Assembly (NCBI RefSeq): GCF_014641075.1
Contig: NZ_BMHP01000001.1
Location: forward strand, 2,224,171-2,288,170
Reading direction: 5' to 3'
DNA: 64,000 nucleotides
DNA from: Paenibacillus nasutitermitis
Lineage (GTDB): Bacteria; Bacillota; Bacilli; Paenibacillales; Paenibacillaceae
Both the position numbers and the translations under genes were made by a program. A model generated the notes under the pieces. That model was not told the DNA's origin. It was given only the letters and a program-made list of their open reading frames with translations, and did not search any database. Below are positions 16,719 through 25,611 of the stretch, piece by piece; positions within the stretch are counted from its first letter, which is position 1; each line of letters opens with the position of its first letter.

Positions 16719-17879
16719 ATGTCTGAGAGAAAAAAGCTTCGTATCGGTATGGTCGGGTACAAAAAAATGGGGAAAGCGCATAGCCAGGCGTATCAAACGG
16801 TTAACCGTTTTTTCCGCACAAATGTAGACATTGAACTAAAGGCGATTTGCGGGCGCGATCTCTCAGCTGTAAAAGAAATGGCCCGTAATTTCGGCTGGGA
16901 AAGCGTTGAAACCGATTGGCAGAAACTAATAGCTCGCGAGGATATCGACCTCATCGATGTATGCGCTCCTAGCAATGTGCATGAAGAGGTTGTGCTCGAA
17001 GCTGTGAAAAGTGGCAAGCATGTATTTTGTGAAAAGCCGCTTGCGCTTGATTTAAATGGAGCTGTCGACATGCTTCAGGCGGCACAACTCGCAAAGGTTA
17101 TACATATGGTCTCCTTTAATTACCGTTTCGTACCAGCCATACAACTGGCTAGACGAATCATCAACGAAGGGCGGATCGGAACTATCCGTCAATTCCGAGG
17201 CCATTTCTTCCAGGATTGGCTGGTGAATCCGGAAGCTACGCTGACCTGGCGCTTGAAACGGGAAGAAGCGGGTGCGGGCGCACTCGGCGATTTGGGAGCT
17301 CATGTCATCGATTTGGCTGGTTACTTGGTGGGGGAAATCAGCTCCGTTATCGGTTCGCGGGAAACCTTTGTTCCCGAACGGACTAATGCAAACGGAGTTA
17401 AGGAAGCGGTCACCGTCGACGATGCTTTCTCAGCTCTTGTTCGCTTCCGGAACGGGGCAATGGGGACGCTTGAATCATCCAGGTACGCTACCGGCCGCAA
17501 ATGTCAAAACGCGCTTGAAATTTATGGAAGTGAAGGCGCCATTCTTTTTGACTTCCAGAAGATGAATGAGCTGCAGTTTTTCTCCAGGCGGGATGACCCG
17601 CATCTTCAAGGTTTTCGCACCATAAGCGCGACGGTGCCCCAGCAGCATCCCTATGCAGATGCTTGGTGGGGGCCTGGACATGTGCTGGGATTTGAAAGTA
17701 CATTCGTACACACGGTTTATGAGCTTCTGACGGCTTTTCAAGAAGAACGATTACCCGAACCTAATTTTGCGGATGGCGTGAAGTGTCAGCAGGTTATCGA
17801 AGCAATCGAAGCATCCATCCACATGGGATGTTGGACAAAAGTTGAAGATCGACTAATAAAGCGAGGTTCTATGCCATGA
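16719..17879 (+). CDS. Gfo/Idh/MocA-family NAD(P)-dependent oxidoreductase 2
   Basis: A 386-residue enzyme with a GMVGYKKMGKAHSQAY dinucleotide site (G-x-x-x-x-x-G variant), HVFCEKPLALD, and catalytic-region GALGDLGAHVIDLAGYL containing the conserved Asp and His. The longer C-terminal part (WWGPGHVLGFESTFVHTVYE) is of the kind seen in levoglucosan-dehydrogenase/IolG-like members. ATG 16719 is preferred over GTG 16704. Its stop overlaps the next start by 4 bp (ATGA), so translation is coupled. The better of the two candidates for an oxidoreductive glycosidase by size; not shown. Confidence 0.85.
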   Translation: MSERKKLRIGMVGYKKMGKAHSQAYQTVNRFFRTNVDIELKAICGRDLSAVKEMARNFGWESVETDWQKLIAREDIDLIDVCAPSNVHEEVVLEAVKSGKHVFCEKPLALDLNGAVDMLQAAQLAKVIHMVSFNYRFVPAIQLARRIINEGRIGTIRQFRGHFFQDWLVNPEATLTWRLKREEAGAGALGDLGAHVIDLAGYLVGEISSVIGSRETFVPERTNANGVKEAVTVDDAFSALVRFRNGAMGTLESSRYATGRKCQNALEIYGSEGAILFDFQKMNELQFFSRRDDPHLQGFRTISATVPQQHPYADAWWGPGHVLGFESTFVHTVYELLTAFQEERLPEPNFADGVKCQQVIEAIEASIHMGCWTKVEDRLIKRGSMP

Positions 17880-18751
17880 AAATAGGATTTTATAATTCCT
17901 GCTTTATGGAGTGGGAGATCGAGCGAACGTTCGCGTGGGCGAAGGAGAACGGATTTCACGGAATTGAGATTCACGGCGGCCCCCGTTACAAGCATGTCGA
18001 TTGGCGGGAAGTTGCCGAAGGGCGCTGTACGTCGTCGATCATGCAAGCGCAGGAGAAATTCGGCATACCGATTACCGGAATCATGTTTGGCGTTCTCCCT
18101 TTCCTGTCACCGGAAGAGGCGAAACGAATAGAGGCCCTTCAATATATCGAGACTTTGCTGCAGGCGGCGTCCAGGCTTGGCGTGAAGGTGGTCTCTACAT
18201 TTACCGGACGCGACCCGGCAAAGACTTTGGAGGAAAATCTGGAGCTTTATGGACAGGTATTTCCAAAGGTGGCGGATATGGCGGAGAGATACGGGGTAAA
18301 GCTCGCTTTCGAAAATTGCCCAATGTACGAGTTCTGGCCTCCTGTATACAATATCGCAGTCTCTCCTTATATGTGGAGGGAGCTATTCGCAAGAGTACCA
18401 TCCCCGGCATTGGGACTTAATATCGATCCTTCCCATCTAATCTGGCAGGGGATTGACATCGCTGAAGCTATCCATGCATTTAAAGACCGGATTGTTTTAG
18501 CCCAAGCCAAGGATACGGAACTACTGCCTGGCGTCATGAGGGATCAGGGAATGCTCACGTTAAGATGGTGGAGACACCGGATTCCGGGGCAGGGAAATGT
18601 GGATTGGAATGCATTTATTACGGCTCTTCACGAGATCAGCTATGACGGAATCTTAAGCATCGAGCATGAGGACCCGGTCTGGAGCGGTTCGGACGATAAG
18701 GTGGCAAGGGGGCTGCTGCTAGCTCAGAAACATCTTGAAAACTTCATTTAA
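17876..18751 (+). CDS. Sugar phosphate isomerase/epimerase-like TIM-barrel protein 2
   Basis: A 291-residue barrel. Metal-site regions are KLAFENCPM (Glu), LNIDPSHLIWQG (Asp/His) and SIEHEDP (Glu). In most relatives the next strand reads HVHAKDTE; here it is VLAQAKDTE, so the usual His is Gln, which may weaken or change metal binding. Translationally coupled to the dehydrogenase by a 4-bp overlap. This pairing is common in clusters that oxidise a sugar at C3 and then cleave or rearrange it. The actual reaction is unknown. Confidence 0.8.
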   Translation: MKIGFYNSCFMEWEIERTFAWAKENGFHGIEIHGGPRYKHVDWREVAEGRCTSSIMQAQEKFGIPITGIMFGVLPFLSPEEAKRIEALQYIETLLQAASRLGVKVVSTFTGRDPAKTLEENLELYGQVFPKVADMAERYGVKLAFENCPMYEFWPPVYNIAVSPYMWRELFARVPSPALGLNIDPSHLIWQGIDIAEAIHAFKDRIVLAQAKDTELLPGVMRDQGMLTLRWWRHRIPGQGNVDWNAFITALHEISYDGILSIEHEDPVWSGSDDKVARGLLLAQKHLENFI

Positions 18752-18774
18752 TCCTACGTGGAGGCGAACTTTCT

Positions 18775-20115
18775 ATGTTTGATGTGAAAATTGCATATTT
18801 GCCGATTGGCCGCAAAACGTTCGATATCGAGTCCGCGAACCGGATTTTTGAGGAAACTCGGGATTATTTAACATCGGTCTGCCATTGCGTCCAAGCGCCG
18901 AAACAGATTATCACATCGCCGGATGAATTAGGGGAAGTACTGAGCGGCATGGTGTCGAATGATGTTGATTGTATTGTGTATCAGATGACGACCTTCGCCG
19001 ATGCTGAATTTATTGTAAAGGTGATGGAGTCTTGCAAACAACCGATCGTCGTCTGGTCTGTCAGAGAGCCCGAGATTGGAGGGAGGCTTCGCCTGAATTC
19101 CTTGACGGGCGGGAACAGCTCCTGCCATGCGCTGCGGTATTATGAGCGCGACTTTGATTTTATTTATGGCAATCCTTCGGAAATAGGCGTTCAAGCGAAG
19201 CTGGAAAGTAAGTTCGCGGCGAAGCAGACGCATCGTAAATTAGCCGCTTTGACAGTTGGCGTATTAGGCGATCATCCGCCGGGTTTCTATTTCTCGGGTA
19301 CGGATGAGGTTGAGCTGCATCGTAAGATTGGTGTCAACCTGCACCATATCGATTTGCATCGGATGTTCAAGGAAGCACTGGAACTCGATGAAGAAGCGTG
19401 GAAGCCGATGCTGGACCGGGCAGCTTCGATGGTTGTCGGTCTTGATAAAAGTGATGAATCTGCCGTGAAATTCGCCAAATTCTCAACTTGCCTGAAGCAG
19501 TATGTGGACCGGCATCATATAACAGCAACGGCGGTTCGCTGCTGGCCGGAATTTTTCGCAGAATTAGGCGCTGCCGCTTGTTCTACATTGTCGCAATTTA
19601 TTGAAGACGGCATTGTATCTTCCTGCGAATCCGATATTCATGGGGCGGTTACGATGTTTATTCAAAGGGAATTAAGCGGGGGGCTCCCTCCTTATCTGGG
19701 CGACCTTGTCCTGTTGAATGAAGCGAACAACAGCGTTGTCTTCTGGCACTGCGGCGCCGGCGCTTATTCGCTCGCCCATCCTGCTGTCGGGGCCAAAGCG
19801 GGCGTGCAGCCAAACCGGAAGCTGGGATTCGCACTTGATTTTGGATTGAAGCCGGGGAAGATTACGATATCCCGCTTAAGCAAATCATTCGACGGTTATC
19901 GCATGCTGATCATGCGCGGAGAAGCATTGGATGAACCTCAGCCGTTCACCGGAACCTCCGTATCGGTGAAACTTAACGGCCAAGCTGATCAGATCGTTCA
20001 TTCACTGATGCTCGGCGGCTTCGAGCCCCATTATTCTATTATTTACGATGATATTGTCGACAAACTGAAAGAACTGTGCAAGTTGCTGAAGATCGAATAC
20101 GTAATTTTCGAATGA
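18775..20115 (+). CDS. L-fucose/L-arabinose isomerase-family protein, candidate sulfoquinovose isomerase
   Basis: A 446-residue protein of the L-fucose/L-arabinose isomerase superfamily: VDCIVYQMTTFADAEFIVKV, the PIVVWSVREPEIGG strand, AVRCWPEFFAELG, SCESDIHGAVTMFI (metal Glu/Asp region of the family), WHCGAGAYSLAHP and LDFGLKPGKITISRLS. This family interconverts aldoses and ketoses with a divalent metal. It lies directly before a PFK-type kinase, an aldolase and an aldehyde dehydrogenase, so aldose-to-ketose conversion of sulfoquinovose to 6-deoxy-6-sulfofructose is the inferred reaction. As I recall, isomerases of this family serve in Bacillus sulfoglycolysis. Confidence 0.8.
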   Translation: MFDVKIAYLPIGRKTFDIESANRIFEETRDYLTSVCHCVQAPKQIITSPDELGEVLSGMVSNDVDCIVYQMTTFADAEFIVKVMESCKQPIVVWSVREPEIGGRLRLNSLTGGNSSCHALRYYERDFDFIYGNPSEIGVQAKLESKFAAKQTHRKLAALTVGVLGDHPPGFYFSGTDEVELHRKIGVNLHHIDLHRMFKEALELDEEAWKPMLDRAASMVVGLDKSDESAVKFAKFSTCLKQYVDRHHITATAVRCWPEFFAELGAAACSTLSQFIEDGIVSSCESDIHGAVTMFIQRELSGGLPPYLGDLVLLNEANNSVVFWHCGAGAYSLAHPAVGAKAGVQPNRKLGFALDFGLKPGKITISRLSKSFDGYRMLIMRGEALDEPQPFTGTSVSVKLNGQADQIVHSLMLGGFEPHYSIIYDDIVDKLKELCKLLKIEYVIFE

Positions 20116-20129
20116 CAGAAGGGATATTC

Positions 20130-21335
20130 ATGGGTAAGCGTAAAAAAACGAAAATAGCCGTCGGTCAAGCAGGCGGGCCTACTGCCGTAATAAATGCCAG
20201 TTTATACGGGTTTGTAAATGAAGCCGGCGATGCCTATGAGATTGTAGGGATTCTAAACGGCTTTCAGGGATTGGCCAACAACCAATTTGTCACCTTTAAC
20301 GGGGCCCTTAAACAAGAACTGAGACAAAGCCGCGATGTTCCGGGAGCTTTCCTCGGATCCGGAAGATGGACGATGGAACGGCAAGACATGGTTCAAGCGG
20401 TTCAAAATCTAAAAAAATTAGATATTCATTATCTGGTATTCATTGGCGGGAACGGGACGATGTGGTCTTGCAAGGAGCTTGAGGAGACCGCGAAGGAATT
20501 GCATTATGATCTAGCCGTGATCGGGATTCCCAAGACGGTCGACAATGACTTGTATGAAACCGATCATGCTCCCGGCTTCGCCAGCGCTGCCCGTTACGTA
20601 GCTCTCTCTGTAAGAGATATCGGAAAAGACCTGCAGGCGATGCAGAACTTCGAATCGGTTCGGATCATTGAAACGATGGGGAGGAATGTCGGATGGTTGA
20701 CCGCTGCGAGCGCATTGCTGAAGGAGACGGATGCGCAGCCTCCCCATTTGATCTATACGCCGGAGAAATCTCTCTTGTTCCATAAGTTTCTGAACGATAT
20801 TTCGGAAACGGTAAAAACCATCGGTTATGCCATTGTAGTCGTCAGCGAAGGCATTCGGGATGAGAAGGGGCAGATCATCTCGCAACTTGCGCTGAATGAG
20901 CAGTCACAGCAACAAGTGCTGGGCGGCGCTTCCAGCTATCTGTCCCGATTGATTTCACAAGAGACCAAGCTCTCATCCCGTTCCGAGATTCTGGGAATGA
21001 ATCAAAGATGCTCCCAGTGGTCGGTTGCGGCGCAGGATCGGCTGGAGGCTGAAGAGATAGGCAAACAGGCGATGAATGGGATAAGACAGGGACTTTCCGG
21101 ATTGATGCTCACTTTGCTTAGCAGTTCGGAACTCAACGAACCTTATGCTTTCACAATCGGTAGCTGTCCGTTTGAGAAAGTAGCCGGGCTGGAACGTCCT
21201 TTGCCAAGCTGTTATCTCAATGATACAGGAACGGAAATTACTGATTCGTATCGAAAATGGCTCCGGAGAATCGTCGGCAACGATATTCAGGGCTACCCCG
21301 ATGGAATGACACTCTTAGGGAAGATTGCGAGGTAA
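20130..21335 (+). CDS. PfkA-type phosphofructokinase family protein, candidate sulfofructose kinase
   Basis: A 401-residue kinase. It has GQAGGPTAVINASLYG (residues ~12-27), FLGSGRW, the loop IGGNGTMW (GGNGT at 106-110, where ATP-PFKs have GGDGS), PKTVDND (134-140, with catalytic Asp138; the P-K-T form is typical of PPi-type enzymes) and ETMGRNVGWLTAASAL. The mixture of ATP-type and PPi-type marks makes the donor uncertain. Expected product in this context is 6-deoxy-6-sulfofructose-1-phosphate. ATG 20130 follows GAAGGGA; ATG 20112, overlapping the isomerase stop, is an alternative. Overlap with its neighbours suggests tight coupling. Confidence 0.82.
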   Translation: MGKRKKTKIAVGQAGGPTAVINASLYGFVNEAGDAYEIVGILNGFQGLANNQFVTFNGALKQELRQSRDVPGAFLGSGRWTMERQDMVQAVQNLKKLDIHYLVFIGGNGTMWSCKELEETAKELHYDLAVIGIPKTVDNDLYETDHAPGFASAARYVALSVRDIGKDLQAMQNFESVRIIETMGRNVGWLTAASALLKETDAQPPHLIYTPEKSLLFHKFLNDISETVKTIGYAIVVVSEGIRDEKGQIISQLALNEQSQQQVLGGASSYLSRLISQETKLSSRSEILGMNQRCSQWSVAAQDRLEAEEIGKQAMNGIRQGLSGLMLTLLSSSELNEPYAFTIGSCPFEKVAGLERPLPSCYLNDTGTEITDSYRKWLRRIVGNDIQGYPDGMTLLGKIAR

Positions 21336-21339
21336 GTAT

Positions 21340-22194
21340 ATGAAGCTGGTATCCGGCAAGGAAATGTTGTTAGAAGCGAAATCGAACGGGTTCGCGGTAG
21401 GTGCTTTCAGTGCGCATAACGCCGAAACCGTGCAGGCCATTCTCCTTGCGTCGGCGGAGCAGAAGGCACCGGTCATGATTCAAATCGGTCAACGTGTGAT
21501 CCGTTCAATCGGAATGGATGCCATGGTCGGCTTAATTCACAGTCTGGGAAGGGATCTGGACGCCGTCGTTGCGATTCATCTGGATCACGGCAGCAGCTTT
21601 GAACAGGCGATGCTGGCCGTTCAATTAGGATTTCAATCCGTTATGTACGACGGCTCCCATCTTCCGCTGGATGAAAATATTCGTATTACCAGACAGGTAG
21701 CGGATGCCGCCCATGCGCTGCGTATATCCGTGGAGGGTGAAATCGGCCGGATCGGCGGCACGGAAGATGATAGAACCGTCAGCGAGGAAGAGGCGTTTCT
21801 AACCGATGTTTCAGAGGCGGTCTACTTCTCAGAGCAAACAGGCGTCGATTATTTGGCAGTTGCCGTAGGTACCGCACATGGATTGTATAAAGGCGAGGTC
21901 AAACTGCATTTGAACAGACTGCGGCAAATCGCGGAGCAGGTGGATAAGCCGATCGTGCTTCATGGGGGCTCCGGTGTACCGGATGCGCTTATTCATCAAG
22001 CGATATCGGCAGGAGTCTCCAAAATCAATGTCGACACGGAATTACGCCAAGCCTTCGCGCTTGCGGCACAGCGGGTGTGGCGGGATGATCCGGATGAATA
22101 TCATTTGGCGGTTGTACTTGGCGAGGCCAGGGATGCGGTAAAACAAAAAGTGGCTGAAAAAATCCGGCTCTTTGGGCAGCGAGGAGAGGAGTAA
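21340..22194 (+). CDS. Class II (zinc) fructose-bisphosphate-type aldolase, candidate sulfofructose-1-phosphate aldolase
   Basis: A 284-residue FbaA/KbaY-like aldolase. Motifs in order: GAFSAHNAETVQAIL, IHLDHGSSFE (catalytic Asp and zinc His), VMYDGSHLPLDENI, SVEGEIGRIGG, AVGTAHGLYKG (zinc His), IVLHGGSGVPD (zinc His) and KINVDTELRQAF (phosphate binding). Expected cleavage in context: sulfofructose-1-phosphate to dihydroxyacetone phosphate and 3-sulfolactaldehyde. GAGG is 7 nt before ATG 21340. The upstream kinase gene ends within this gene's leader. Confidence 0.87.
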   Translation: MKLVSGKEMLLEAKSNGFAVGAFSAHNAETVQAILLASAEQKAPVMIQIGQRVIRSIGMDAMVGLIHSLGRDLDAVVAIHLDHGSSFEQAMLAVQLGFQSVMYDGSHLPLDENIRITRQVADAAHALRISVEGEIGRIGGTEDDRTVSEEEAFLTDVSEAVYFSEQTGVDYLAVAVGTAHGLYKGEVKLHLNRLRQIAEQVDKPIVLHGGSGVPDALIHQAISAGVSKINVDTELRQAFALAAQRVWRDDPDEYHLAVVLGEARDAVKQKVAEKIRLFGQRGEE

Positions 22195-22198
22195 CCGT

Positions 22199-23635
22199 AT
22201 GAATGGATTTATGTATCGGAATGGCCGATGGGAAGAAGCGATGGACGGCCGAAGAAAGCAAGTGACGAACCCGGCGACCATGGAAGCCGTCGGTTCCGTT
22301 CCAATTGCCTCCAGGGAAGACGTTGCATTGGCTGTAGATGCGGCTTCGGAAGCCTTTCCCGCATGGTCGGCAAGACCGGCTGCGGAGAGGAGCAGCCTCT
22401 TGTATCGCGCATACGAAGAATTGATCAAAAGCAGGGACGAGGTCGCTGAGATCCTAACGCTTGAGCAGGGAAAGCCGCTGTCGGAATCCAAAGGCGAAGT
22501 TCAATTTGCCGCAGAATTTTTACGTTGGTACAGCGAAGAGGCGAAACGGAACTACGGGGAAATGATCCCTGCGTCCGTCCCCAATAAACGGATTATGGTC
22601 ATCCATCAACCGATCGGTGTGGTCGGAGCTATTACGCCATGGAATTTTCCTGTTTCCATGGTAACACGCAAGCTTGCCCCGGCCTTAGCTGCAGGCTGCA
22701 CTGTTGTACTGAAACCGGCCGATTCGACTCCGTTAAGCGCTGTCCTGCTGTTCCAGATTTTTGATAGAGCTGGCTTTCCCCCCGGTGTCGCCAATTTGGT
22801 AACAGGGCGAGGCAGCGTCGTAGGAGCCGAGTTCATGGAGAATCCGAAGGTCAAAAAGATTACCTTTACAGGTTCGACGGAAGTTGGGAAGACACTGATC
22901 CGCGACTCGGCCCAGCAGGTTAAGAAGCTGTCCCTCGAGCTTGGCGGCCATGCTCCGTTTATTATTTGCGACGATGCGGATTTGGAAACAGCAGTGGATG
23001 CATGCCTCATCAGCAAATTTCGAAATGCGGGTCAAACTTGTATTTGCGCGAACAGGATCTATGTGCATCATTCCATAATGAGTTCGTTCTCCGAGAAATT
23101 AGCCGAGAGGACCGGGCAGCTAAAGCTGGGTGCGGGCTTGGACCCGGACGTCCAGATCGGCCCCCTTATAGATGAGCAAGCCTTGGAGAAGGTTGATCTC
23201 CAGGTGCAGGATGCCGTTACCAAAGGAGCCCGCATTGTAATAGGCGGTAAACGATGGAAAGGAGAGGGACTTGCGGGTGCGTTCTATGAGCCTACGGTGC
23301 TGAGCCATGTAGATAAGACGATGAAGATTTGCTCTGAAGAAACCTTCGGACCCGTTGCGCCGCTGATTGTTTTTTCAACCGAAGAAGAGGTACTGCAGCA
23401 AGCCAATGGCATCGATTATGGACTGGCCGCCTACGTCTTCACACAAGACCTTGGCCGGTCCTTCCGCATCGCGGAAGGTTTGGAATACGGCGTTATCGGC
23501 GTCAACGATGCGGCGCCGTCCGTGGCTCAAGCGCCCTTCGGGGGCTGGAAGGAAAGTGGAACGGGACGCGAGGGCGGGCAGTACGGGTTGGCCGCCTTCA
23601 TGGAAGTCAAATACATTTCCTTAGGGATCGGCTAG
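22199..23635 (+). CDS. NAD(P)-dependent aldehyde dehydrogenase, candidate sulfolactaldehyde dehydrogenase
   Basis: A 478-residue ALDH of the succinate-semialdehyde/GabD type. It has TPWNFPVSMVTRKLAPALAA, KPADSTPLSA, FTGSTEVGK (cofactor loop), ELGGHAPFIICDDADL (general-base Glu), NAGQTCICANR with the nucleophilic Cys near residue 280, and EETFGPVAPL. Expected role: 3-sulfolactaldehyde to 3-sulfolactate. The start is ATG 22199 with GGAGAGGAG upstream, 4 nt after the aldolase stop. Confidence 0.9.
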   Translation: MNGFMYRNGRWEEAMDGRRKQVTNPATMEAVGSVPIASREDVALAVDAASEAFPAWSARPAAERSSLLYRAYEELIKSRDEVAEILTLEQGKPLSESKGEVQFAAEFLRWYSEEAKRNYGEMIPASVPNKRIMVIHQPIGVVGAITPWNFPVSMVTRKLAPALAAGCTVVLKPADSTPLSAVLLFQIFDRAGFPPGVANLVTGRGSVVGAEFMENPKVKKITFTGSTEVGKTLIRDSAQQVKKLSLELGGHAPFIICDDADLETAVDACLISKFRNAGQTCICANRIYVHHSIMSSFSEKLAERTGQLKLGAGLDPDVQIGPLIDEQALEKVDLQVQDAVTKGARIVIGGKRWKGEGLAGAFYEPTVLSHVDKTMKICSEETFGPVAPLIVFSTEEEVLQQANGIDYGLAAYVFTQDLGRSFRIAEGLEYGVIGVNDAAPSVAQAPFGGWKESGTGREGGQYGLAAFMEVKYISLGIG

Positions 23636-23657
23636 CTGGATGATGCAAACAGAATTT

Positions 23658-23671
23658 TGCAAACGCAATCA
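23658..23671 (+). promoter_or_regulatory. Possible catabolite-responsive element
   Basis: TGCAAACGCAATCA matches the CcpA cre consensus except at two positions. It lies in the 73-bp gap between the aldehyde dehydrogenase gene and the ABC permease gene and is surrounded by repeated TTTTGC words. Weak evidence. Confidence 0.3.
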
Positions 23672-23708
23672 TTTTGCGAAAAACCCTTAAAAAGGCAGGT
23701 GGAAGGGT

Positions 23709-24662
23709 ATGGAACGTGCTGCTGTAGAATATCGGGAGAAAGGCAATGAAGATGTAAAAAACTCGATCTGGAAGGAGTATAGAAAAAATAAATTTCTGCT
23801 GTGCTTGATTCTCCCCGGAGTCATCTGGTATCTGATTTTCTACTATGCTCCCTTATATGGGATTCAGATTGCATTTAAAGATTACAAAATCATGGACGGT
23901 ATATTGGGCAGCAATTGGGTCGGTCTCAAGCATTTTATCCGGATGTTCACCGCTTCGGATTTTCTGGATATTATCAAGAACACGTTGATTATCAGCTTTT
24001 ATCACATTATTTTTGGTTTTCCGGCTCCGATCATTCTGGCTCTGTTATTTAACGAGGTCCGCTTGCAGACATTTAAACGAATTGCACAATCGATCTCCTA
24101 TGTGCCGCATTTCTTTTCCTGGGTCATTCTGGGTGGAATTATGGCAACCTTACTGTCGCCCACAACAGGAGTTGTGAACGAAATCATCAAGATGATCGGC
24201 TTTGACCCGATTTATTTTCTCGGGGATAAGCAATTTTTCCGCTTCACGCTGGTTATGTCGGGAATATGGAAAGAAATCGGATGGGGGACGATTATTTATC
24301 TGGCTGCGCTCTCAAGTATTGATTCCCATTTATACGAAGCGGCGGTCGTTGACGGAGCCAACCGTTGGAAACAAACGTTGCATATTACCATTCCGAGCAT
24401 TATGCCTGTCATTGCCATCATGTTCATACTGCGGATCGGCAATTTGATGGATGCCGGTTTTGACCAGGTGTTGAACCTGTATAATGCCGCCGTTTATGAG
24501 GTCGGCGATATCATTGACACCTATGTGTACCGTGTCGGCGTGACCCAGATGCAGTACAGCTTCACCACTGCAGTCGGCTTATTTAAGAACGTAGTCGGCT
24601 TTGCCATGATCCTGATGGCGAATTATTCAATCAAGAAGTCTGGACAAGAAGGGTTGTTTTGA
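23709..24662 (+). CDS. Sugar ABC transporter permease (LplB type)
   Basis: A 317-residue inner-membrane protein with six predicted helices. The EAA loop reads EAAVVDGANRWKQTLHITIPSI-like (YEAAVVDGANRWKQ), and the N-terminal LPGVIWYLIFYYAPLYGIQIAF pattern is typical of LplB permeases. With the next gene it forms the membrane channel. No ATPase gene is nearby, so a shared MsmX-like ATPase is expected. Inferred cargo is sulfoquinovose or a sulfoquinovosyl glycoside. Confidence 0.9.
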   Translation: MERAAVEYREKGNEDVKNSIWKEYRKNKFLLCLILPGVIWYLIFYYAPLYGIQIAFKDYKIMDGILGSNWVGLKHFIRMFTASDFLDIIKNTLIISFYHIIFGFPAPIILALLFNEVRLQTFKRIAQSISYVPHFFSWVILGGIMATLLSPTTGVVNEIIKMIGFDPIYFLGDKQFFRFTLVMSGIWKEIGWGTIIYLAALSSIDSHLYEAAVVDGANRWKQTLHITIPSIMPVIAIMFILRIGNLMDAGFDQVLNLYNAAVYEVGDIIDTYVYRVGVTQMQYSFTTAVGLFKNVVGFAMILMANYSIKKSGQEGLF

Positions 24663-24663
24663 C

Positions 24664-25545
24664 ATGGTGCACATGACATTTGGAGAGAAAATGTTTCAAT
24701 ATGTGTTACTTATCTTCATTGTCTTGATTTGCGGAGTGATGATTTATCCGTTTATTCATATGTTGGCCGTATCTTTCAGTACGCCAATTGAAGCCATACG
24801 GCCTGGACTTCATCTGATCCCGTTGGAATTCTCGCTGGACGCTTACAAGCAAGCGTTCGCTTCTCAGCAAATCTGGATCGGATTCGGCAATACGATATTT
24901 CGGACGGTCGTAGGCACACTGTTAGGCCTGTTCTTCATGTCGATTACCGCCTATCCGCTCGCCAAGAAACAACTGCCGCATAGAAAATGGTTTACACTGC
25001 TCATTGTATTCACGATGTTTTTCCAAGGGGGACTTATTCCCACTTACTTGCTGATTAAAAACATTGGTTTAATCAACACGCAATGGGTGTATATCCTGGC
25101 GCCGCCTTTTCTAATCAGCACATTCTCTCTGATTATCCTGCGCAACTTCTTTATGAACATCCCGAGCGAACTTGAGGATTCAGCCAAGATTGATGGGGCC
25201 AATGAAGTTCGAATATTGTTCTCGCTGGTGATTCCGTTGTCCAAACCGATATTGGCTACGGTAGGGCTTTGGCTTGCAGTGAGTCACTGGAATGCGTGGT
25301 TTGACGGCCTCCTTTACATTCAAGACACGACGAAGATGCTTCTGCAAATTTATTTGCGGAGACTCGTTATCGATAACAGTCAGAATGAGATGTCGATGAT
25401 TATGGATCAAATGGCCGGCGATGTCGTTCCGGAATCGATTAAGGCGGCGGTGCTGATGATTGCCACCATCCCGATTCTGCTGGTATATCCATTCCTTCAG
25501 AAGTATTTTGTGAAAGGGATATTCATTGGTTCCTTGAAGGGTTAA
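24664..25545 (+). CDS. Sugar ABC transporter permease (YtcP/LplC type)
   Basis: A 293-residue partner permease starting one nucleotide after the previous stop. It has KMFQYVLLIF-like N-terminal helix, FFQGGLIPTYLLIKNIGLINT, EAA loop ELEDSAKIDGANEVRILFSL and the C-terminal PFLQKYFVKGIFIGSLKG hallmark of this family. About six membrane helices. Confidence 0.9.
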   Translation: MVHMTFGEKMFQYVLLIFIVLICGVMIYPFIHMLAVSFSTPIEAIRPGLHLIPLEFSLDAYKQAFASQQIWIGFGNTIFRTVVGTLLGLFFMSITAYPLAKKQLPHRKWFTLLIVFTMFFQGGLIPTYLLIKNIGLINTQWVYILAPPFLISTFSLIILRNFFMNIPSELEDSAKIDGANEVRILFSLVIPLSKPILATVGLWLAVSHWNAWFDGLLYIQDTTKMLLQIYLRRLVIDNSQNEMSMIMDQMAGDVVPESIKAAVLMIATIPILLVYPFLQKYFVKGIFIGSLKG

Positions 25546-25611
25546 CAACTTTTCTTCGAAGGAACGTCTGGATATAGTTTCAACAGACCAAACGAGGGAG
25601 GAAAACAGAGT

